DNA from: SAR202 cluster bacterium
GTDB lineage: Bacteria > Chloroflexota > Dehalococcoidia > Lucifugimonadales > JASMAO01
DNA length: 11,492 nucleotides
Assembly (NCBI GenBank): GCA_030754315.1
Contig: JASMAO010000212.1
Location: 1-11,492 of the forward strand
Reading direction: 5' to 3'
The notes beneath the pieces are model-generated. The model did no database searches. It was not told the DNA's origin and saw only the letters and a list, made by a program, of their open reading frames with translations. Shown in pieces: positions 6,528 to 11,492 of this stretch (its first letter is position 1; each line of letters opens with the position of its first letter). Both the position numbers and the translations under genes were made by a program.

Positions 6528-7850
6528 TTATGGAGTAAGCCGAGTTCCTTCCACAGTCACCAGGACATGCCTATCCCGCAATGTTCTGAAATCTTTCAAT
6601 GTTTCAGAGTCATTCGATAAATCTAGAGAGTTATGTTCAAGAGCCACTCTTGGCCCAACCACAGCCCCATCTTCTGGTGAGTCACCAACCATTCCAATAT
6701 TTTTCACTAGAGGCGAAATATCAGCAATCTGATTATTGTTGAGATAGAGTTGGTTCAGATTATCGAGATACTCTAGAGACGAGATATCACTAATCTGGTT
6801 ATAACTAAGGTGGAGTCTGTTAAGTTTGGTGAGAGTTCCGAGAGATGAAATATCAGTGATCTCATTGCCTTGGAGAATGAGAGATTCTAACTTTGTTAGG
6901 GACGTTAAAGCTGAAATGTCGCTAATGTGGTGTATCCCTAATTCGTTATCATCTTTTCGACTGCCACGTTCGCATCTGATGGGAGTGCATCCAGATAGAT
7001 TGAGTTCTAATAGATTGGTCAAGGACCCAAGAGAAGATATGTCATCTATTTTGTTGTCATTAAGGTCAAGTTTGGTCAGATTGGTAAGAGGGGATAGGGG
7101 CGACAGATCATTGATTTGATTGACTCCAAGCGACAATCTATCAGTCAGGTTGGTAAGAGACCCGAGCGCTGAAATGTCGCTAATGTAGTTCCGATAGAGA
7201 TTGAGATCTCTCATTTCTGTAAGATTTGCCAAGGGTGATATATCACTGACACGAGCACCAGCGAGATGCAATTTTCGCAACCGGGTAAGAGGAGCAAGAG
7301 GAGAGATGTCCTCGATTGGATTGCCGCTGAGAAAAAGCTCAGTAAGGTTAACGCAGTTTTCGAGACCGTTGAGCACGAATATCCCTTTTCCAGTGGCCTC
7401 TAGTCGATTTACGCTCAGCAAATCGTTCATGGTTAGGTCGACTTCGGCTCCGTAACCCAACGCTTTTTTTATTGCAACTGCGAGGTTTTCGTCGGAGATG
7501 CGTACAAAAGATGGAGTAGGCTCAGGAACAGGCGCAGGGGATGAAACGGGTACTGGAGTCGGGACAGCGGTGGGCACCGGTACAGGAACTGAAGTGGCTG
7601 TCAATGCAGGAGAGGGAATAGGGGTGGACGACATCAGTGACAGCATTTGTTTATACTCAGCCGAGCTAAGTTCACCGACGGGTAAATTAGGATCACTACT
7701 TTCAAACTCGGTCGCAGTCTTATCACCAACATCTGGCACAGGTGAAGAATCCGAACCGGAATTGCCTCCACAAGCAGCAAGGGCAGCTACTAACGCTCCG
7801 TATCCCAGAGCCCTTATACCCTTTAATGTTATTCTTTCTACAATACCCAT
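6528..7850 (-). CDS. Secreted leucine-rich-repeat lipoprotein with proline-rich stalk
   Basis: Predicted surface or periplasmic lipoprotein of 440 residues. Residues 1-27 are a lipoprotein signal peptide: basic start (R6, K10, R13), hydrophobic core GALVAALAA, and lipobox LAAC with lipidated Cys27. A Ser/Gly/Asp-rich stretch follows, then a proline-valine-threonine-rich stalk (77-113). Residues 116-165 are the capping region often found before bacterial LRRs. Residues about 168-383 hold roughly nine 22-residue repeats of the internalin/SDS22 type (LTxLxxLxLxxNxIxDISxL). One repeat is interrupted by a charged insert at 288-306 with two cysteines (288, 293), and the repeat at 232-250 has one extra residue. 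The C-terminal tail (384-440) is not a repeat. Such LRRs usually bind proteins or glycans; the ligand is unknown. The ATG has no good ribosome binding site. It diverges from the MetE-like gene. Confidence 0.88.
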   Translation of the reverse strand: MGIVERITLKGIRALGYGALVAALAACGGNSGSDSSPVPDVGDKTATEFESSDPNLPVGELSSAEYKQMLSLMSSTPIPSPALTATSVPVPVPTAVPTPVPVSSPAPVPEPTPSFVRISDENLAVAIKKALGYGAEVDLTMNDLLSVNRLEATGKGIFVLNGLENCVNLTELFLSGNPIEDISPLAPLTRLRKLHLAGARVSDISPLANLTEMRDLNLYRNYISDISALGSLTNLTDRLSLGVNQINDLSPLSPLTNLTKLDLNDNKIDDISSLGSLTNLLELNLSGCTPIRCERGSRKDDNELGIHHISDISALTSLTKLESLILQGNEITDISSLGTLTKLNRLHLSYNQISDISSLEYLDNLNQLYLNNNQIADISPLVKNIGMVGDSPEDGAVVGPRVALEHNSLDLSNDSETLKDFRTLRDRHVLVTVEGTRLTP

Positions 7851-7862
7851 TGTTCTTTAACC

Positions 7863-7868
7863 AGTATA
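7863..7868 (-). promoter_or_regulatory. Candidate -10 element of the LRR lipoprotein gene
   Basis: TATACT on the minus strand lies 12 bases before the ATG at 7850. If used, the transcript would begin only about six bases before the start codon, nearly leaderless, which would fit the missing ribosome binding site. No convincing -35 hexamer is seen. Confidence 0.3.
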
Positions 7869-7887
7869 TCTTAGAGACAAATCCAAC

Positions 7888-7903
7888 GGAGAAAGGTTTC
7901 TCC
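7888..7903. promoter_or_regulatory. Palindrome in the divergent LRR/MetE-like intergenic region
   Basis: GGAGAAA-GG-TTTCTCC is a perfect seven-base inverted repeat with a two-base centre. It sits in the 123-base gap between two divergent genes, about where a -35 region for the LRR gene would fall. It could be an operator controlling one or both genes. There is no regulator gene next to it. Confidence 0.3.
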
Positions 7904-7973
7904 TGAATCCGAAACAGAAACTCGGTAATATTCCCATCGTCCTTGTACTAATTGATACTCTGGGGAGTAACGT

Positions 7974-9053
7974 ATGCCAGTCAGACTGAAGGATCCCAAG
8001 CTATTCGAAGCGGGGGTAGTAGGGAGCCTGCCTAGACCAAGGGCAGTGATCGATATGCTCCCGGCTGTGCCAGGCTCAGAATCGGCAGATGCCGCACAGA
8101 CACCTCAAATGGATGCAGCTGTACTCTACGCCATTGCCCTTCAGGAAACTGCTGGGTTGGATCTGGTGAGCGACGGGGAATGGCGTAGACACGCTTACAC
8201 ACACATCATAGCAGACGTTGCTTCAGGCTTCTCAAGGGACCCACGGACCAACCCGAATCGTTGGGGTATAACAGTCACTGAGCCCATGGAAGTGGTCCGC
8301 CCCGGTCTCCTTGCTAAAGAAGCAGCATTCCTAGTTAACTCTACCAATCGGGCTACCAAGGTGTGTTTACCTTCGCCTTACTTATTGGGGGTCCGGTTAT
8401 GGGAAGCCAATTGGTCAAAACCCGCATACCCGACAAGGGAGTCGTTTATGAACGCATGTGTACCGATTCTCCGAAACGAGTTATATTCACTCCGAGACAT
8501 TGGAGTTTCGGTAGTGCAGATCGACGAGCCCCATTTAGCCGTTCTGGTAGACCCTAAAATACGTGCAACGTTCGAGGATCCCCAATATGAACAGGATCTA
8601 GCAGCAGATCTTATTAACCAAGTAATCGAAGGTGTTGATGGAATTAGATTAGCTCTCCATCTATGCCGTAGAAATTGGGGCCGTAAAGGCTGGGGTGCAG
8701 AGGGTGGTTACGAACCCATCATCGAAACTATGAAAAAGATCAAGGTCAACCAGTACGTTTTGGAATTCAGCATACCTGCTGCCGGAGATCAAGCAATTCT
8801 AAAGAATATGCCTGAGGACTCTTTGATTGGATTAGGTGCCGTTGGATGCCGTTTCGAACACATAGACACCGTCCAAGCAATAGTAGAGAGGGTGGAAGAG
8901 GCAATGCGATTCGTTGATCCAGAGCGTCTCAGTCTCAATCCCGACTGCGGATTTGCTCCAGGAATCCAGTCTGAAATACCACTGGACGAGGCCTACCTCA
9001 AGCTCAGAAATGAATCAGAAGCGGCTCGTCGATTACGAGATAAGTATGGGTAA
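7974..9053 (+). CDS. MetE C-terminal-domain-like methyltransferase (UROD/MetE superfamily)
   Basis: A 359-residue TIM-barrel protein matching only the catalytic C-terminal half of cobalamin-independent methionine synthase (full MetE is about 750 residues). The zinc site appears intact: His229 and Cys231 (LHLC), Glu264 (VLEF) and Cys325 (NPDCGFAPG) correspond to the His-x-Cys, Glu and Cys ligands of MetE. Other family landmarks are VVGSLPRP (15-22), SDGEWRR (66-72) and VQIDEPHL (181-188). These proteins activate a thiol with zinc for methyl transfer. Short stand-alone members may use a methyl donor other than methyl-tetrahydrofolate, or may act on small thiols or in catabolism, so calling it methionine synthase would be too strong. 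GGGGAG six bases before the ATG supports the start. It is a single plus-strand gene between minus-strand neighbours. Confidence 0.88.
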   Translation: MPVRLKDPKLFEAGVVGSLPRPRAVIDMLPAVPGSESADAAQTPQMDAAVLYAIALQETAGLDLVSDGEWRRHAYTHIIADVASGFSRDPRTNPNRWGITVTEPMEVVRPGLLAKEAAFLVNSTNRATKVCLPSPYLLGVRLWEANWSKPAYPTRESFMNACVPILRNELYSLRDIGVSVVQIDEPHLAVLVDPKIRATFEDPQYEQDLAADLINQVIEGVDGIRLALHLCRRNWGRKGWGAEGGYEPIIETMKKIKVNQYVLEFSIPAAGDQAILKNMPEDSLIGLGAVGCRFEHIDTVQAIVERVEEAMRFVDPERLSLNPDCGFAPGIQSEIPLDEAYLKLRNESEAARRLRDKYG

Positions 9054-9126
9054 GATGTACTGCTAATGTGTATAGTCACCTTAAAATACAAATGGCATTC
9101 ACGATGGCCTTCAGTTTTGAGAAGAT

Positions 9127-9891
9127 TTAATGTGGTCCAAACTGTAAATTTGGCTTAAATCGGGCAATATCAGCACAAAAATAGTTCCGCGCAAGATAGT
9201 AGGTCTTTTTGTTATATGTGCCGTAGACAGGGAGTACTTCGGCTTCCATCCAAGCCTCGGCACCTGCCATGGTTGGGAATTCGATCACCCAGGCCCTGTG
9301 CCATTGGTCCAGTGGCGCAATAAGTTTAAATCCCTCAAGCCTCATTAAACCGTATTCACTGGCAATGGCTTTCATCAAATCTACGTGCTCTTTATCACCG
9401 CGATCATCTATTGACATTAGATCTGACCCGGGCAGTCCTCTACCGAACATCAGTATCACAACGCTTTCTTCATCAACTTTTAGGCCAGCAATATCATTGG
9501 GATTCTGACATTTCAACGGTGCCATTGTCTTACGTTTATTGATCACCCAAGTAGAAAAATAGTCTGGCCCCCAGGGCCTAGCGAGATAATATTCCCAATA
9601 GCCATCACTGCCATATGGTGGAGCCATCTCTGCTTGAATCCATTCTTCAGCACCCTCGAAAGTAGGAAACTCTGCTAGCCACATTCGTTCCCAAGGTTGG
9701 TGAATGCCAATTAATCTAAAAGCTTCGAGTCGTTCAATACCATACTTGGAACCTACGTCAAGAATGAGGTCTAGGTGATCGCGAGTATATTTTTCCTGAT
9801 CTTCCATGCTTAGCATGTCCCAACTCTGAAGTCTGCCGGTTTTGGCAATAACAACCACTCTATCCTTGGCCGCTGTAGGCATATCCTGCAT
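9127..9891 (-). CDS. Tandem-duplicated two-domain protein of unknown function
   Basis: I do not recognise a named family with certainty. The 254-residue protein consists of two copies of one domain of about 105 residues joined by a linker (about 117-138). Matching blocks are YGIERLEAFRLI (50-61) with YGLMRLEGFKLI (180-191), EFPTFEGAEEWIQAE (74-88) with EFPTMAGAEAWMEAE (204-218), and YYLAR at 101-105 and 231-235. All pairs are offset by exactly 130 residues. The pattern of beta strand (RVVVIAK, SVVILMF), helix and strand, with EFPT...GAE.W before a short helix, resembles dimeric alpha/beta-barrel (ferredoxin-like) proteins of the Dabb/EthD/YCII type, so the two copies may form an internal pseudo-dimer. 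That fold call is inference. There is no signal peptide. The start is chosen as the first ATG; an ATG three codons later is also possible and neither has a strong ribosome binding site. Confidence 0.75.
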   Translation of the reverse strand: MQDMPTAAKDRVVVIAKTGRLQSWDMLSMEDQEKYTRDHLDLILDVGSKYGIERLEAFRLIGIHQPWERMWLAEFPTFEGAEEWIQAEMAPPYGSDGYWEYYLARPWGPDYFSTWVINKRKTMAPLKCQNPNDIAGLKVDEESVVILMFGRGLPGSDLMSIDDRGDKEHVDLMKAIASEYGLMRLEGFKLIAPLDQWHRAWVIEFPTMAGAEAWMEAEVLPVYGTYNKKTYYLARNYFCADIARFKPNLQFGPH

Positions 9892-10262
9892 GTTGTACCG
9901 TTCCGTTGGAAGATTGGGATAGTAGTCAAAAACGGGGCATCGGCTATGTGTGTTGGAGAATTTTCAGTTGTTGGATCCAAACATCCATGTACATCAAAGG
10001 AATTGCGTTTATCTTCGACATTGAGTATAGCCGCGAACTGTTCCCATAGTCTTTATGGACATCAATGGGCCGGTCCTCTATGTAAAGTATATCGGACAAC
10101 TGAAAACGATTGGACTTCTATGTAAGATCGGAACGTGTTATATTAGACGGAACTCCGCTATCAAAGGCAAATCGTTCAGCTTCAGCGTTTCTTCCATTCT
10201 AATCCCAGACTCGCATGCGACGCTGCCATCGATGAGGAGATTCGATCCATAAGGAGCGCTGC
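9892..10262. other. Long non-coding gap with leader of the RRM gene
   Basis: These 371 bases separate the divergent tandem-domain gene and RRM gene. A 65-codon frame at 10055-10252 is not accepted (no ribosome binding site, no family resemblance). A perfect ten-base palindrome TTGGATCCAA lies at 9971-9980. Two imperfect direct repeats at 10077-10132 are listed separately. AAGGAG at 10251-10256, six bases before the ATG at 10263, is the RRM gene's ribosome binding site. I see no promoter good enough to call. Confidence 0.45.
10077..10132 (+). repeat. Pair of imperfect direct repeats in the RRM gene leader
   Basis: TCTATGTAAAGTATATCGGA (10077-10096) recurs 40 bases later as TCTATGTAAGATCGGA (10117-10132), the same string apart from a short internal deletion and one base. 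The core TCTATGTA also occurs at 10270-10277, inside the first codons of the RRM gene. Possible binding sites for a regulator or for the RRM protein itself on its own mRNA; this is inference. Confidence 0.4.
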
Positions 10263-10580
10263 ATGAACATCTATGTAGGCAATCTTTCGTTCAACGAGAC
10301 GGAAAGTAGTTTGGAAGAGCACTTTCGTGCACATGGCGAGGTGACATCAGCCCGAATAATCACCGACCGAGAGTCCGGCCGTTCCCGTGGTTTTGGGTTT
10401 GTGGAAATGGCTGACCAAACTCAGGCTGAGACCGCCATCGCAGCATTAAACGGCGCCAATATCAACGGCAGAAACCTCACCGTAAACGAGGCTCGTCCGC
10501 GAGAGGAAAGAGGTGGTGGTGGTGGCGGATCTCGAGGAGGCTACGGTGGTGGTGGCGGTGGTGGCGGTTCACGCTGGTAG
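10263..10580 (+). CDS. Glycine-rich RRM RNA-binding protein
   Basis: A single RNA recognition motif (about residues 1-78) followed by a glycine-rich tail, 105 residues in all. RNP2 is IYVGNL (3-8) and RNP1 is RGFGFVEM (42-49), with Tyr4, Phe44 and Phe46 in the places of the RNA-stacking aromatics. The tail (84-103) is Gly runs broken by SRGGY, ending in SRW, encoded largely by GGT/GGC codons. Bacterial proteins of this type (best known from cyanobacteria) bind U-rich or single-stranded RNA, and several are cold-induced. AAGGAG six bases before the ATG fixes the start. It is transcribed alone, with a long upstream gap containing direct repeats, which would allow control at the mRNA leader. Function in RNA binding is well supported; the RNA targets are unknown. 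Confidence 0.93.
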   Translation: MNIYVGNLSFNETESSLEEHFRAHGEVTSARIITDRESGRSRGFGFVEMADQTQAETAIAALNGANINGRNLTVNEARPREERGGGGGGSRGGYGGGGGGGGSRW

Positions 10581-10626
10581 CCCCAGCCCACTAACCAAAA
10601 CCCTGTCCATTCCGGCTGTGTGCCTA

Positions 10627-10684
10627 CAAAGTTGAATGATTTGAATGTGGCTCTATCAGGCCACTGTAACTCATATCAACTTTG
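10627..10684. terminator. Nested inverted repeat between convergent RRM and SDR genes
   Basis: CAAAGTTGA (10627-10635) and TCAACTTTG (10676-10684) form a perfect nine-base inverted repeat. Inside it, GTGGC (10647-10651) and GCCAC (10660-10664) form a second stem. The structure sits between the ends of two convergent genes, where a two-way terminator would be expected, but neither strand has a T-run directly after the stem. A T-run at 10711-10716 is about 26 bases further on. The call is therefore tentative. Confidence 0.35.
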
Positions 10685-10738
10685 GGGCTCTGCAGGCTGC
10701 CTTTATCGTTAGTTTTTTCTAAAGTTGGTAGCTTGTTG

Positions 10739-11492
10739 TTACAGTTTGCCAGGCATCCCACCATCAATGTTTATTATCTGGCCTGTGATAAACCTGGAAT
10801 CGTCAGTAACGAGAAAAAGCACAGCCTTTGCAACGTCTTCCGGGTAGCCTGGTCCATCTAGAATCTGGATCATGTCAAACATGGCTTTTAGAGAATGTGA
10901 GCCATATCCATCGTTGGTCAATGGCGTTATGATCTGGCCCGGCCTGACACCATTGACTCTAATGTTGTGCTGACCTCCCGCGCCCGCAATATACCTCGTG
11001 AAGGCGTCCACGCCTGCTTTGGCGGCATAGTAAGACGCTGATGGCCCGAATCCAGCGAGGTCATACATTTTCTTGCTAAACCCGCGCTGGGCTGCCACCG
11101 ATGACATATTGACAATCCTTCCTCCATCCTGGTCAATCATGTGAGGCCATACCGCACGGCACATATAGAAGGTGCCCGTCAAATTGACTGACAGGACAGT
11201 GTTCCATCCTTCATCATTTTCATCTGGAAAGTTCCTCGTATCACCGCCACCAGCATTGTTGAAAAGGACATCGATCCTTCCGAATTCTGATATCACCTTC
11301 TGGACAGCTTCATCGATTTGTTCACGTTTAGAGACATCGCATGGAATGAATAGAGCATTTCCTCCTTTGTTCCTTATGGATTCTTCTACCTCGTGCCCTT
11401 CTTTCTCCCTCCTAGCTAGCAAAACCACCTTCGCACTTTCATGGGCAAACAGATGAGCCGTAGCCTCACCTATACCGCTGTTTCCACCTGTG
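10739..11492 (-). CDS. Short-chain dehydrogenase/reductase, N-terminus beyond window edge
   Basis: NAD(P)-dependent classical SDR oxidoreductase. The frame continues past the GTG at 11428 to the window edge and there shows the cofactor motif TGGNSGIG (coded about 11491-11468), so the gene is cut at its 5' end and that GTG is internal. In the 250 visible residues the landmarks are NNAG (78-81), VNLTG (102-106), the catalytic serine in VNMSS (127-131), and YYAAK (154-158) with the YxxxK tyrosine and lysine. PGQIITPLT and the C-terminal IINIDGGMPG follow. Only a few N-terminal residues are missing. The Ser-to-Tyr gap is about 23 residues instead of the usual 13 or so, owing to an insert around FSKKMYDLAGFG that may shape the substrate pocket. 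The gene is convergent with the RRM gene. The substrate is unknown. Confidence 0.92.
   Translation of the reverse strand, partial: TGGNSGIGEATAHLFAHESAKVVLLARREKEGHEVEESIRNKGGNALFIPCDVSKREQIDEAVQKVISEFGRIDVLFNNAGGGDTRNFPDENDEGWNTVLSVNLTGTFYMCRAVWPHMIDQDGGRIVNMSSVAAQRGFSKKMYDLAGFGPSASYYAAKAGVDAFTRYIAGAGGQHNIRVNGVRPGQIITPLTNDGYGSHSLKAMFDMIQILDGPGYPEDVAKAVLFLVTDDSRFITGQIINIDGGMPGKL

Noticed and set aside
6528..7400. CRISPR-like or satellite repeats in the LRR gene
   Set aside because: The repeated DNA strings are explained by the 22-residue protein repeats and are divergent, with no spacer pattern.
7498..7860. Plus-strand Gly/Thr-rich 120-codon frame
   Set aside because: It is the antisense image of the proline-rich stalk and signal peptide of the LRR lipoprotein.
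7931..7959. TTCCCA / GATACT as a promoter for the MetE-like gene
   Set aside because: Spacing is 17 bases, but initiation would fall at about 7966, within the ribosome binding site at 7962-7967.
10055..10252. A 65-codon plus-strand frame ahead of the RRM gene
   Set aside because: No ribosome binding site, no recognisable family, and it overlaps the direct-repeat leader of the RRM gene.

Overview
The window looks like bacterial chromosome at roughly 45-50% GC (estimated by eye). It has clear AGGAGG-type ribosome binding sites, TTG and GTG starts, and a lipoprotein signal peptide. The mix of families (DAO-type FAD oxidoreductase, SDR, CehA/McbA-type PHP hydrolase, MetE C-domain-like methyltransferase, NHL propeller, DinB-like protein, LRR lipoprotein with a proline stalk, glycine-rich RRM protein) resembles uncultivated marine Chloroflexota such as the SAR202 group. 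That taxonomic guess is inference from gene content only. There are no rRNA or tRNA genes, no CRISPR array and no recognisable insertion sequence.

Layout from the left. An M24/creatinase-type hydrolase runs off the left edge on the minus strand. It is followed, still on the minus strand, by a RidA-family protein. A plus-strand PHP-domain metallohydrolase (1664-2580) has the best promoter in the window but is broken by two single-base frameshifts and has lost two likely metal ligands. Five minus-strand genes follow, transcribed from right to left: LRR lipoprotein, DinB-like protein, NHL propeller, DUF1802 protein and FAD oxidoreductase. Only the DinB/NHL pair (about 50 bases apart) is tight enough to call an operon with some confidence. 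A plus-strand MetE-like methyltransferase diverges from the LRR gene. A minus-strand protein made of two copies of one domain comes next, then a plus-strand RRM protein, and finally a minus-strand SDR whose N-terminus lies beyond the right edge.

Together this reads as an accessory catabolic neighbourhood, not a single pathway. The creatinase-like hydrolase, the sarcosine-oxidase-like flavoenzyme, RidA (which clears reactive imines) and the MetE-like methyltransferase would fit breakdown of methylated amines and one-carbon transfer, but no substrate can be read from the sequence. No defence system or other clearly new multi-gene system is visible. The points most worth a second look are the doubly frameshifted PHP gene, three histidines spaced in the NHL propeller like the zinc site of peptidylamidoglycolate lyase, the gap-free 130-residue tandem duplication, and several inverted repeats at gene boundaries.
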